Assembly (NCBI GenBank): GCA_030619885.1
Contig: JAUXAN010000028.1
Coordinates: 1 to 33,196, forward strand
Direction: 5' to 3'
DNA: 33,196 nt
DNA from: a bacterium
GTDB taxonomy: Bacteria; Hydrothermota; DG-26; JAUXAN01
A program made the position numbers and the translations under genes. Below the pieces are notes generated by a model. The model searched no databases. It saw nothing but the letters and a program-made list of their open reading frames with translations, and had not been told where the DNA came from. This document shows, in pieces, positions 23,261 through 31,840 of this stretch. Within the stretch, counting starts at the first letter, position 1. Each line of letters opens with the position of its first letter.

Positions 23261-23449
23261 CTACTTCCCTGTCTCTCTTATCTTCGTACCAATAGATATT
23301 TCACCATTATCTATTCTCAAATGAAATCCACAGTCAGGATTGGTGCACACCCACGCCTTATACTGAATTGTAGCCCCCTCTCTTCCATAATCCGAAAGAG
23401 GAATGAGACTCCCTTCGTTGCATTTAAGACATTTTGGCAAATTTTCCAT
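23261..23449 (-). CDS. Small zinc-ribbon protein
   Basis: 62 residues from ATG 23449, with AAAGGGGG upstream; an in-frame GTG at 23458 is less well placed. Two knuckles, CLKC (N-terminal) and CTNPDC (about residue 35), make a complete four-cysteine zinc ribbon. The remainder (YGREGATIQYKAWVC, FHLRIDNGE) resembles small bacterial zinc-ribbon proteins without known role. It stands alone between der and the chemoreceptor gene. Confidence 0.7.
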   Translation of the reverse strand: MENLPKCLKCNEGSLIPLSDYGREGATIQYKAWVCTNPDCGFHLRIDNGEISIGTKIRETGK

Positions 23450-23655
23450 TCCATCCACCCCCTTTCATAAACGCTATTGTCAAATACTTGCAGAGATTTT
23501 TTAAAATCATTCTCTGTGGTTTCATAACAGCAAACACGAATAGATTTGTGTCGTTGAATAGTAATTTATTAAACCAGAGATACTTTGTCAACAAAAATAT
23601 TGCCATTTGGTAATAATTTTATTGACAATTGGTTATCAATTTATAGACTTGGTTT

Positions 23656-26600
23656 GTGATTTTAAAATTAGTTGAGACAGCCAGAGATGTTGGATATGAT
23701 GTGAAAGATCTTTCAAATGAGGTTTATAGTCTGGCATCCGAAGGAAAGGCCTACCTTTACTCAATTGAAGATATTGCTACAAGGACAAAAGAACAGTCTG
23801 ATAAACTCTTTGCGCTCGAGAAGACGATTACCAATCTCTTCGCCTCCATTCAGGTCGTTATCGAGGCGTGTGACCAGGCATTTGAGTCTCAAAGAGGGAT
23901 GAGCGAGATATTGACAAAAGGTTTGAACTCGATAGAGGATTCGATAAAGCTGACGCAAGTTGTAGCTACAACTGTTACAAAAACCTCAACAGGACTTGCT
24001 GAATTGAACGAAACCGCATCTAAGATAGTCAATATAATCAACTCGATAGTCGATATTTCAGAACTTTCTGAATCGGTTGCCAGAAATGCCGAAATAAAGG
24101 CGTTTCATGCCGGGGAACACGGGAGAGGATTTGAGGTTGTGGCAAAGGAACTCGCCTTGCTTGCCAGAAAATCAAAGAATGAGGCAGAGAATGTTCCTGT
24201 GACTATTGACAAGATTAAAACGCAGGTCAACGAGTTGGTAGGGGCTACGACCGAAATGAGGGAGAATCTCAAAAGAGTGAATGAGGATGCTAACACCATA
24301 GGAACTAACCTCTCAGAAATCCAGAAACTTGTGAAAGAGTCGAAAGGAAGATTTGAAGGAGTTAAAGAAGATTTAAAGGAACAGATAGAGTCAAAAGAAA
24401 AACTGGCATCCTTTAAAGAAGATCTCTATTACTTTCAGGAGCATATATCTATAATGACTGAAATGGCAAGCCTTGTCCAAAGTTCACAAAAAGCAATCTA
24501 TGATATTCTCAGTTCAACACACGAGAATTTGAATACTATGATCGATTCACTCCTTAACTCAATGTCTCAATCTACAGATGAAATGATAGTTGGAAACTCG
24601 AATTTTTTAATAGAATCCTCCACCCAGTTCCGTTATCAATTTGAGAATTCAGCCTTTTCGTTAAAACAACTGAATGATACATCCATCAATATCTCCAGTG
24701 AGATAAATAAAGAGAAAGCACTGGTGGAGAATATAAAAAAAGAGATAGAAGTCGTAAACCGTGCAACCATTTCTATAGATGAGAAGCACGGAAGTATTGG
24801 AGGTTCACTAAAAGATACTTTGAATGCTGTTAAGAAGATCTCAGCATCTATGAACGATATGAGGATACTTCTCGATGGTATAAAAGAGAGGCTGCAAAAT
24901 TTTTTGGGTTATCTGTCTCAGATGAACGTAGAGTTGAAGGATATTCGCTGGACAAAAGAGAGAATTGGGAAATTTGGAGAGAGTACGAGGCTTCTTTCTC
25001 TATATGGTGCGATTGAAGCTGCAAGGTCAGGAGAGTTTGAGAAAGACTTGAATGTGATAGTAAATCTAATAAGGGAACTATCCTCAAAATCGAATATTTC
25101 GATAGCTGAAATCTCAAAACTGGTAGATGAAACGAGGTCGAATGTAGTTGATGTTTTGAAACTGACTCAAGAGAGTTTGACCGCAGCTGATAAAGGTATT
25201 GGTAGTGTATCCAAGGTGGATACCTTTATTCCCCAAATAGAGACCTCAATCCAGAGTTTACAACTCGTTGTGGAAGAAATTAAACGGTCAATTGTTACAC
25301 AGAGCGGTCATATACAGAACCTCCTTAGTCTCAATGCTGAGCTATCGCAGTCGATTGAAAAGACGGAAACCGTTAATCGCAATATGATGATTTCATTAAA
25401 ATCCCAGTTGTCAAGATTTGATGAATCTTCATCAAAATTTGACGAGATTAACGAGAAATTGAAACCTATCAGAAACATCGTGACTTCAGTGAAAAGACCC
25501 AAAATAAAGTATAGGACTGAGCTCCCTTCCAATCCTACTACCTTCGACCCCAGTTATTCTGGCGATGCCACCTCGAATGAGGTAATTAGAAATATAGTGG
25601 AAGGTCTGGTTGAGTTTGGTTACGATACTAAACCCATTCCTGCAATAGCTTATGAGTGGAACATCTCCCCCGATGGTCTAAACTGGACTTTTAAGATTAG
25701 AAAAGGTGTAAAATTCCATAATGGGAAGGAATTGAAGGCAGAAGATGTGAAGTATTCTATGGAGAGGGCACTCAAAGGTCCGAATGCCTATTTCTTCGAT
25801 ATGATAGAAGGTTCACAGGATTTTATTAAGAGTACGACCGAGAAGTTGGCGGGTGTGAGGGTTATAGATGATTACACGATTGAGTTCAGACTCGAAAGGC
25901 CATATACGCCCTTTCTCTCAAATCTTGCTACTGCGGTAGGTGGGATAATACCAAAAGGTGGGCCTGAAGAATCTGATTTCTCTATCCGTCCAATCGGTGC
26001 AGGCCCATTTGTGGTAAAAGAATGGATTGCCGATGAACGGATAGTTCTTGAAGCTTTTGATGATTATTACAAGGGACATCCTTATATAGATGAAATTCAT
26101 TACTTGATACGGAATGAGAAAAAGAGAGCGGTTGACCTATTTAAAAGTAGAGAATTGGAACATATCATACTTTCAGGAGAAGATTTTGAAGAAATCAGTC
26201 GAGACCCAAAGTATAAACCATATATCACTTCAAATCCAGAATTGAATGTGCAGTATTTGGGATTTAACTGTACGAAAGCACCATTTTCTAACCGGCTCGT
26301 GAGAAAAGCACTCAATTATGCCCTTGATAAGGAAAATTATGTCAGAACATTACTGAAAAGTAGCGGAATAGCAGCAAAAGGAATCTTTCCGCCTTCCCTT
26401 GAGGCATACAATCCTGATATAAGAGGTTATCCGTACGACCCTGCCCTTGCTAAAGAACTCCTGCGGAAAGCAGGTTATGAGAATAGACTTCCGGGTACCT
26501 ACAGACTGGATGTTAGGGACGATAAGTCTTATATAGAGAGAGCAGAATTTATCAAAAAATATTTTGAAAAGGTTGGGGTCGCAATCGAGATTAATCCTGT

Positions 26601-26976
26601 TTCGTGGAAGGAATTGATCCATCTCACTCGTACTGGTGAGAGTTCCCTGTTTATAATAGGATGGGCTTCTGACAACGGTGACCCTGATAACTTCCTTTAC
26701 CCACTATTTCATTCGAGCAACTGGGGAGAGCCTGGAAACTCTTCTTTTTATAAAAATGAGCAAGTGGATCGTCTTATAATCGAGGCGATGGAAGTCAAGA
26801 GTCCCACCCATAGGATTCGTTTATATCAGAGGATAGAAGAGAAAATAGTCGATGATGCACCATGGATATTTCTTGATCACGGGCTCAGTTCCCTCTGTTA
26901 CCAACCCTATGTCCATGGTCTCAGACTCCACCCGCTTGGTCACATTAAAATTGGGGATATCTGGTTGGAGGTATGA
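23656..26976 (+). CDS. Fusion of two chemoreceptor signalling regions with a family-5 solute-binding domain
   Basis: 1106 residues. Residues 1-610 are a long coiled coil with two methyl-accepting-type signalling hairpins: tip 1 about 133-175 (AGEHGRGFEVVAKELALLAR) and tip 2 about 440-478 (STRLLSLYGAIEAARSGEFE). Both depart from the canonical QTNLLALNAAIEAARAGE tip, the first more strongly. From about 618 a SBP_bac_5 (peptide/nickel/oligopeptide-binding) domain runs to the end (NEVIRNIVEGLVEFGYDTKP, WTFKIRKGVKFHNG, LKAEDVKYSMERAL, VRKALNYALDKENYV, FIIGWASDNGDPDNFLYPLF). No signal peptide or membrane span is seen, so the whole protein looks cytosolic, which is odd for this ligand domain. GTG 23656 is the only early start and lacks a clear ribosome site; an in-frame stop lies at 23644. 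A cheW gene follows four bases later. Confidence 0.85.
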   Translation: MILKLVETARDVGYDVKDLSNEVYSLASEGKAYLYSIEDIATRTKEQSDKLFALEKTITNLFASIQVVIEACDQAFESQRGMSEILTKGLNSIEDSIKLTQVVATTVTKTSTGLAELNETASKIVNIINSIVDISELSESVARNAEIKAFHAGEHGRGFEVVAKELALLARKSKNEAENVPVTIDKIKTQVNELVGATTEMRENLKRVNEDANTIGTNLSEIQKLVKESKGRFEGVKEDLKEQIESKEKLASFKEDLYYFQEHISIMTEMASLVQSSQKAIYDILSSTHENLNTMIDSLLNSMSQSTDEMIVGNSNFLIESSTQFRYQFENSAFSLKQLNDTSINISSEINKEKALVENIKKEIEVVNRATISIDEKHGSIGGSLKDTLNAVKKISASMNDMRILLDGIKERLQNFLGYLSQMNVELKDIRWTKERIGKFGESTRLLSLYGAIEAARSGEFEKDLNVIVNLIRELSSKSNISIAEISKLVDETRSNVVDVLKLTQESLTAADKGIGSVSKVDTFIPQIETSIQSLQLVVEEIKRSIVTQSGHIQNLLSLNAELSQSIEKTETVNRNMMISLKSQLSRFDESSSKFDEINEKLKPIRNIVTSVKRPKIKYRTELPSNPTTFDPSYSGDATSNEVIRNIVEGLVEFGYDTKPIPAIAYEWNISPDGLNWTFKIRKGVKFHNGKELKAEDVKYSMERALKGPNAYFFDMIEGSQDFIKSTTEKLAGVRVIDDYTIEFRLERPYTPFLSNLATAVGGIIPKGGPEESDFSIRPIGAGPFVVKEWIADERIVLEAFDDYYKGHPYIDEIHYLIRNEKKRAVDLFKSRELEHIILSGEDFEEISRDPKYKPYITSNPELNVQYLGFNCTKAPFSNRLVRKALNYALDKENYVRTLLKSSGIAAKGIFPPSLEAYNPDIRGYPYDPALAKELLRKAGYENRLPGTYRLDVRDDKSYIERAEFIKKYFEKVGVAIEINPVSWKELIHLTRTGESSLFIIGWASDNGDPDNFLYPLFHSSNWGEPGNSSFYKNEQVDRLIIEAMEVKSPTHRIRLYQRIEEKIVDDAPWIFLDHGLSSLCYQPYVHGLRLHPLGHIKIGDIWLEV

Positions 26977-26980
26977 GATT

Positions 26981-27400
26981 ATGAAAAAAAGGGTCGTCAC
27001 TTTTAAAGTTGGTGAAGACGAATTTTGCATCGAGATAGACAGGGTAAAAGAGATTCAGGGGATCGTTGATATAGTGAGAATACCAAAGTCTCCACACTTT
27101 ATTGAGGGCATAATAAATTTGAGGGGAAATGTCGTGCCGATAATAAATTTGAGAAAAAGGTTTGGATTTTCGCCAAAACCCTTTGATGAGGATACAGGGA
27201 TTTTAATGATAGAAACAAAGGAAAAAGTCGTCGGGTTTATAGCCGACAAGGTGATTGGAATATTTGATACGACAGTTGATAAAATTGAGAAGCCACCCGC
27301 TGTTATTTCGGAAGACCTTTTTAGAGGAGCAGGGGAGGTAAATGGAAAGTTAATATTTCTATTAGATATTGAAAAGATATTAAAAATACGCGAACACTAA
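26981..27400 (+). CDS. cheW: Chemotaxis coupling protein CheW
   Basis: 139 residues from ATG 26981, with GGAGGT at 26967-26972. CheW fold: VTFKVGEDEFCIEIDRVKEI, IPKSPHFIEGIINLRGNVVPI, INLRKRFGF, ending KLIFLLDIEKIL. It links receptors to the CheA kinase. It follows the receptor fusion by four bases and is clearly co-transcribed. No cheA, cheY or motility gene is present here. It converges with the glycosyltransferase gene; the two stops overlap by four bases. Confidence 0.94.
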   Translation: MKKRVVTFKVGEDEFCIEIDRVKEIQGIVDIVRIPKSPHFIEGIINLRGNVVPIINLRKRFGFSPKPFDEDTGILMIETKEKVVGFIADKVIGIFDTTVDKIEKPPAVISEDLFRGAGEVNGKLIFLLDIEKILKIREH

Positions 27401-28311
27401 ATATTTTTTACTCTCCTCTCAAAATGTGTCAATCTTTCTCCCAAGGCAGCAATAGCCTCAACTATGAAACCTATTGCGAATAATGAGAGTCCTGCCAGAA
27501 TTAGCAGAATTATTAGATATAAGACAGGTCTGAACCCATGGTGATAAAAAACCCTCAAAATTATTGCTACTACCCCAAGTATGAATCCAATCAATAAAAG
27601 ACTTCCGCCCATCGTTCCAAAAAGAAGTAGCGGTTTCTTTGAAAAAGAGATTTGAAACTTTACAGAGAGCAAATCTAAGACTCCAACTATGATTCTACCT
27701 GCTCTACTATATTTGGGGGTCCCATACTTTCTTGGATGTAGTTTGACTTTAACCTCGCTTATCTTGTATCCTCTATCGTATGCTAAAGCGACGATATAAC
27801 GGTGCCAATCTTTTCTCAATGGGATGTCTTCTAAGACTTCCCTCTTCAACACCTTGATTGAATTCTGGTCGTGAATCGGAATTGAAAAAAGTTTTCTCGA
27901 TAAGAAGTTATAGACGGAAGATGTAAACCTCTTTTCATATTTGCCCGTTTTCCATCCAGTTACCATATCAAACCCTGTTTTCAGGTGGGCAACAAGTGTT
28001 GGTATACAGGAAGGGCTGTATTGGAGGTCTGCATCTAATAAGATGATGAGTTTACCTTTCGATGCATCAAGACCTGTAAGGATAGCTTCTGTCTTGCCGA
28101 AATTTCTCTTATGTCTCAAAATTTTCAAAAACCTATATTTTTTCTTCAGCCGACATGCCTCCTTATAAGTTTCATCCGTACTACCGTCATCCACCAGTAT
28201 GAGTTCGCATTTCAGTTTGCTATCACCCATCATTCTGTATGTCTCAGCTAATAAATCAGGGATGTTCTCTCTCTCGTTATAGGCGGGAACGATAATAGAA
28301 ATTTCAACCAT
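27397..28311 (-). CDS. Family 2 glycosyltransferase, DPM1/GtrB type
   Basis: 304 residues from ATG 28311; the longer frame to 28377 reads backwards through the tRNA and is not coding. GT-A fold: VEISIIVPAYNERENIPDLL, ILVDDGSTDET and the metal-binding DADLQ (about 93-97), then the acceptor region with DWHRYIVALAYDRGYKI. Two C-terminal membrane spans (about 230-255 and 262-290) hold it at the membrane, as in polyprenyl-phosphate sugar transferases. It would pass a sugar to a lipid carrier for cell-surface glycans. No Shine-Dalgarno is seen in the 15 nt between tRNA and ATG; it is probably transcribed from the tRNA promoter. Confidence 0.9.
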   Translation of the reverse strand: MVEISIIVPAYNERENIPDLLAETYRMMGDSKLKCELILVDDGSTDETYKEACRLKKKYRFLKILRHKRNFGKTEAILTGLDASKGKLIILLDADLQYSPSCIPTLVAHLKTGFDMVTGWKTGKYEKRFTSSVYNFLSRKLFSIPIHDQNSIKVLKREVLEDIPLRKDWHRYIVALAYDRGYKISEVKVKLHPRKYGTPKYSRAGRIIVGVLDLLSVKFQISFSKKPLLLFGTMGGSLLLIGFILGVVAIILRVFYHHGFRPVLYLIILLILAGLSLFAIGFIVEAIAALGERLTHFERRVKNI

Positions 28312-28326
28312 CAAAATCTTTTTGGA

Positions 28327-28403
28327 TGGTAGCGGGGGCTGGATTTGAACCAGCGACCTTGAGGTTATGAGCCTCACGAGCTACCAGACTGCTCTACCCC
28401 GCG
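28327..28403 (-). tRNA. Initiator tRNA-fMet (CAT)
   Basis: 77 nt including encoded CCA. It closely resembles the E. coli initiator tRNA: unpaired 1-72 (C1 and U72), the initiator-type A11-U24 pair, GGTTCAAATCC T-arm and anticodon CAT. The anticodon stem TGAGG/CCTCA keeps only two of the three conserved G-C pairs (29-41 is A-U). Confidence 0.95.
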
Positions 28404-28416
28404 TCTTTATCTTTAT

Positions 28417-28445
28417 ATTATATATATAAAACATAATCCTGTCAA
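28417..28445 (-). promoter_or_regulatory. Consensus promoter of the tRNA
   Basis: Minus strand TTGACA (28445-28440), exactly 17 bp, TATAAT (28422-28417). The expected start near 28410 lies about seven bases before the tRNA. Confidence 0.85.
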
Positions 28446-28535
28446 GTAAAAAAACACGGAAACCCCCACAGGCCAGGTCTTGCATTATTAAAACTGAAAG
28501 TGGTATCAGGTATTCGCAAAGTTGACACTGGTAAT

Positions 28536-28567
28536 GAGATTGCTTCGCCCGTATGGCTCGCAATGAC
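28536..28567. repeat. TCATTGCGAGC...GAAGCAATCTC repeat, short copy
   Basis: GAGATTGCTTCGCCC and GGCTCGCAATGAC surround a CCGTATGG core (28549-28556). It is the inverted, shorter version of 5729-5782. Confidence 0.65.
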
Positions 28568-28658
28568 ATTCTCGGTCACCCCCTGTCAATAGAATTTATA
28601 ATTTATAAGACTGACCCCAAAGGGTGCGGGGTGAATGTAATTCGTGGTTTCTTTCTTC

Positions 28659-28686
28659 TTGACAAATATAGATTTTTTGCTTTAAT
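28659..28686 (+). promoter_or_regulatory. Promoter of the PHP-murJ-scpB operon
   Basis: TTGACA (28659-28664), 16 bp, TTTAAT (28681-28686). The predicted start near 28693 leaves only about 7 nt before ATG 28700, without a ribosome site. Confidence 0.6.
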
Positions 28687-28699
28687 CAATAAGATTTTT

Positions 28700-29524
28700 A
28701 TGATAGATTACCATGTCCATCCGTATTACTCAATAGATGCGGAAGGAACCGTTGAAGAGTACTGTATCAGAGCAATAGAAATTGGTATGGAAGAGTTATG
28801 CTTCACTCCCCATTTCGATATAGACCCTGAAAGGAAAGAACTCGATGATAAGGTAAAGTTAAAAGATAAAATAGTTACGATGAAATCGAACTGGATTGAA
28901 AAATATATAGAGGATGTTGAACTCGCAAGAAAGAGATATTCACTTGAAATAAAAATTGGCATTGAAGTTGGTTACGATTCCAACATTGAAAATGAGCTCA
29001 GAAATATCCTGAAAACCTATCCCTTCGATTTTGTGTTAGGTGCTATTCACAATATTGACCATATCTCCATATCGGACAAAAAAGAATGTGGACAATATTT
29101 CAAAAACAAGAGCCCAGAGGAAGTGTGTGGATCCTATTTTACTTTGATGGAAAATGCAATCAAAAGTGGATTATTTGATGTGATTGCTCACTTCGATATT
29201 TACAAGAAGTATGGGTGGGAATATTATGGAGAAGGACTTGCCAAATCACAAAAACCATATTTAAGATCTATTTTAACACTTGTGGCAGAAAATGAAGTTG
29301 GTATTGAAGTTAACACATCTGGTTTGAGAAAACCTGTGAATGAGATCTATCCTGCGGAAGATATTCTTGAGTTGGCAAAAAAACTCGGGGTAAAGATAGT
29401 TACCATAGGTTCCGATGCACACAAGGTTGAAGATTTAGGTAAGGGACTAAAAAAGGCAGAGGAACTGATAGAAAAAACAGGGTTTGAAATTTACAGATAC
29501 AGAGGGAGAAAACCCTATAGATGA
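28700..29524 (+). CDS. PHP-domain phosphatase, histidinol-phosphatase type
   Basis: 274 residues from ATG 28700; the frame upstream to 28553 is repeat sequence. PHP metal ligands are in order: MIDYHVHPYYSID, FTPHFD, IGIEVGYD, GAIHNIDH, VIAHFD and IGSDAHK. This trinuclear metal-site family hydrolyses phosphoesters; the closest match by pattern is HisJ/HisK histidinol phosphatase, the last phosphate step of histidine synthesis, but no other his gene is nearby, so another phosphate substrate is possible. It overlaps murJ by four bases. Confidence 0.87.
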   Translation: MIDYHVHPYYSIDAEGTVEEYCIRAIEIGMEELCFTPHFDIDPERKELDDKVKLKDKIVTMKSNWIEKYIEDVELARKRYSLEIKIGIEVGYDSNIENELRNILKTYPFDFVLGAIHNIDHISISDKKECGQYFKNKSPEEVCGSYFTLMENAIKSGLFDVIAHFDIYKKYGWEYYGEGLAKSQKPYLRSILTLVAENEVGIEVNTSGLRKPVNEIYPAEDILELAKKLGVKIVTIGSDAHKVEDLGKGLKKAEELIEKTGFEIYRYRGRKPYR

Positions 29525-31122
29525 AGTATACAGAAAAAGATAGTAAGGATCCCATTCCCGTTAGGCTGGAATATAGTTTAACGAAGTCTGTGGGAAAATT
29601 CTCTGCAGCAACTTTAATTTCAAGGATATCAGGGCTTATAAGAGAGGCGGTGATTGCCGCAGTCTTTGGTGCAGGTCGGGTAACGGACGCCTTCTATGTC
29701 GCTTTCAGAATACCAAACCTCCTCCGTGACCTCTTCGCCGAAAACGCACTCTCAGCCGCCTTCGTCCCTGTCTTCACAGAATCACTCACAAAGAAGAGTA
29801 AAGAAAATGCATTTCGACTCGCCTATACAACTGTAAATGTACTGCTCATTTTCGTGGGTGGAATAGTAATCCTGGGGATGGTATTTGCTCCCTATATCAC
29901 AAAAGCGATTGCATACGGATTCACAGAAGAAGCAGGGAAACTTCAACTTACAACCACATTAACGAGACTCCTCTTCCCATTTCTCCTCTTAATATCCCTC
30001 GCTGCACTCTGTATGGGGATTTTGAACTCGTTTGGTAAATTTTTCATACCTGCACTCGCACCCACAGGATTCAATTTAGCACTGATAGCAGCAGGATTCC
30101 TTATAGCACCTCTTATGCCAAAAATCGGAGCCGAACCTATAGTCGCTATGGCAATAGGTGCGCTCATCGGTGGATTTTTGCAGATATTTATCCAGTTGCC
30201 CCAAAATTTAAACAGAGGTTTAAGATATAAACCTATTCTCGATTTAAAAGACCCTAAATTTAAGAAAATTATCTCTCTCTTCTTTCCTGTGACCTTTGGA
30301 CTCGTGGCTACAAAGGTGAATATCGCAGTCAATACATTCCTCGCCTCACTCTTAGAGGAAGGGAGCATAAGTTATCTGACCTATGCCTACCGTGTATATA
30401 CGCTCCCTTTAGGACTTTTTGGTATAGCGGTTTCTACCGTGGCACTTCAGTCTTTCTCAAAGGAGGCAGCTCTGGCAGATAAGAGTAAACTGAAGGATAC
30501 TCTCTCTCGCTCTCTCAGACTGGTTCTGTTTCTGACAATACCTGCGTCAGTTGTGCTCATTGCTTTGAGTAGACCTATAATAAAATTGATTTATGAACAT
30601 GGGGAGTTCACATCCGCATTCACCAGCGCAACCTCTGATGCACTCATCCTCTACTCCATAGGAATATTTGCAGTCTCGACTGTGAAGGTACTCGCATCTT
30701 GTTTTTATTCTTTAAAGGATGCGAAGACACCCATGCGTATAAGTTTTTTGACAGTGGCTTCAAATATTGCGTTGAACCTTCTTTTGATGAGAACTTTGAG
30801 ATTTAGAGCATTCGCTCTCTCGGCCTCAGTGGCTGCCATTATAAATGCAACTCTCCTCTTTTTTTTAATTGGAAAGAAGATTAAACTTGACAAATTACAA
30901 CTGTGCATTTATTCTATAAAAGTCGTTATTATTTCGATTGTTATGGGTTGGGTTCAATGGCTTGTTTATTGCAAACTTGAAGGAGTTCTCCAACCTGAAT
31001 TTTTATACCAGGTCATAGGATTATTTGTCAGCATATCTGTTGGGCTCATAACCTTCTTTGTCCTTTCTAAAATCTTCCGTATAGAAGAGATAAACTTGAT
31101 AGGAAAGATATGGCGGACATAA
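29521..31122 (+). CDS. murJ: Lipid II flippase MurJ
   Basis: 533 residues, ATG 29521 overlapping the previous stop. MviN/MurJ of the MOP superfamily: about 13-14 membrane spans, with the early signature LISRISGLIREAVIAAVFGA, DAFYVAFRIPNLLRDLFAEN and AFVPVFTE. It flips lipid-linked peptidoglycan precursors to the outer face of the membrane. A 29-residue hydrophilic N-terminal lead precedes the first span. It overlaps scpB by 13 bases. Confidence 0.95.
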   Translation: MKYTEKDSKDPIPVRLEYSLTKSVGKFSAATLISRISGLIREAVIAAVFGAGRVTDAFYVAFRIPNLLRDLFAENALSAAFVPVFTESLTKKSKENAFRLAYTTVNVLLIFVGGIVILGMVFAPYITKAIAYGFTEEAGKLQLTTTLTRLLFPFLLLISLAALCMGILNSFGKFFIPALAPTGFNLALIAAGFLIAPLMPKIGAEPIVAMAIGALIGGFLQIFIQLPQNLNRGLRYKPILDLKDPKFKKIISLFFPVTFGLVATKVNIAVNTFLASLLEEGSISYLTYAYRVYTLPLGLFGIAVSTVALQSFSKEAALADKSKLKDTLSRSLRLVLFLTIPASVVLIALSRPIIKLIYEHGEFTSAFTSATSDALILYSIGIFAVSTVKVLASCFYSLKDAKTPMRISFLTVASNIALNLLLMRTLRFRAFALSASVAAIINATLLFFLIGKKIKLDKLQLCIYSIKVVIISIVMGWVQWLVYCKLEGVLQPEFLYQVIGLFVSISVGLITFFVLSKIFRIEEINLIGKIWRT

Positions 31123-31616
31123 AGAGGTCCTGTGAAGCGATACTATTTACCTCGAATGAACCTGTCTCGTTAAAAAGACTGAAAGAGACAACAAAAGTGG
31201 AGACCCCAAAAATCAGAGAGGCGATCACCCAACTTAAACAAGAGTATGATAAAGAGGGGAGGAGTTTCCAGATAATAGATATAGCAGGTGGTTTTCAGAT
31301 AACGACAAGACCAGAGTATGCGGAAACAATCAAAGCATTCTTGAAAAAATACAGGACTCATAGACTTTCAAAATCTGCTTTAGAAACGGTTACAATAATA
31401 GCATACCGCCAGCCAATAACAAGAGCAGAGATAGAAAGACTGAGGGGCGTCTCTGTAGAGTGGGTCTTGAACACATTAGATGAGAAAGAATTGATACGCG
31501 TAGTGGGAAGGGAACATAAACCTGGAGCTCCTAATTTGTATGGAACTACGAAAGAATTTTTGAGATACTTCGGATTGAACAAACTAATCGACCTCCCCAA
31601 AATAGAAGGGATATAA
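31110..31616 (+). CDS. scpB: Segregation and condensation protein ScpB
   Basis: 168 residues. Two winged-helix domains: CEAILFTSNEPVSLKRL, FQIIDIAGGFQITTRPEYAE, then LSKSALETVTIIAYRQPITR, AEIERLRGV, LIRVVGRE and TTKEFLRYFGL. It is a kleisin-associated subunit of the SMC condensin that organises chromosomes. scpA, usually upstream, is not in the window; murJ takes that place. Confidence 0.96.
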   Translation: MADIKRSCEAILFTSNEPVSLKRLKETTKVETPKIREAITQLKQEYDKEGRSFQIIDIAGGFQITTRPEYAETIKAFLKKYRTHRLSKSALETVTIIAYRQPITRAEIERLRGVSVEWVLNTLDEKELIRVVGREHKPGAPNLYGTTKEFLRYFGLNKLIDLPKIEGI

Positions 31617-31656
31617 ACTGCGCTTCTCTTCCCTGTGACAGGATTAACAGGAACAC

Positions 31657-31683
31657 ATCCCATTTTTTGGGACCCAATGGGAT
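31657..31683. repeat. Inverted repeat downstream of scpB
   Basis: ATCCCATT (31657-31664) and AATGGGAT (31676-31683) pair perfectly, with an inner TTGGGACCCAA palindrome as an alternative fold. It may end the operon, though no T-run follows. Confidence 0.4.
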
Positions 31684-31715
31684 AGTCATCCAATCTCTAA
31701 TTCTCAACAAATTTT

Positions 31716-31738
31716 GGACAACCGCAAGGGTTGCCCCT
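31716..31738. repeat. GGTTGCCCCTAC-type dispersed palindrome
   Basis: GGACAACC (31716-31723) and GGTTGCCC (31729-31736) form a stem around GCAAG with one mismatch. The sequence CGCAAGGGTTGCCCCTAC is of a repeat type seen in many bacteria. Confidence 0.5.
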
Positions 31739-31761
31739 ACTGTAACCTCCGTGTTTTTCCC

Positions 31762-31788
31762 TTGACACGAAATATTATTTTATAGAAT
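31762..31788 (+). promoter_or_regulatory. Candidate promoter of the secreted-protein gene
   Basis: TTGACA at 31762-31767; TAGAAT at 31783-31788 is 15 bp away, a weak and short match. Confidence 0.35.
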
Positions 31789-31840
31789 AATAAAGACCTA
31801 ATATTTTCCCTTACATTGAGAAGAATTGAGGGTAGTGACA

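Noticed and set aside
26852-26980. 43-residue N-terminal extension of CheW
   Set aside because: It overlaps the end of the receptor fusion; the ribosome site and the CheW fold both fit ATG 26981.
28312-28377. 22-residue N-terminal extension of the GT2 glycosyltransferase
   Set aside because: It reads through the tRNA gene (SRSLVQIQPPLP), a known false extension; the conserved fold begins at ATG 28311.
28381-28569. 62-aa frame starting SLRAIRAKQSH on the minus strand
   Set aside because: This peptide is the translation of the TCATTGCGAG...GAAGCAATCTC repeat and of the tRNA promoter region, not a gene.
28553-28699. 49-residue N-terminal extension of the PHP phosphatase
   Set aside because: It begins in the dispersed repeat and spans the promoter; the conserved DYHVH motif begins two residues after ATG 28700.
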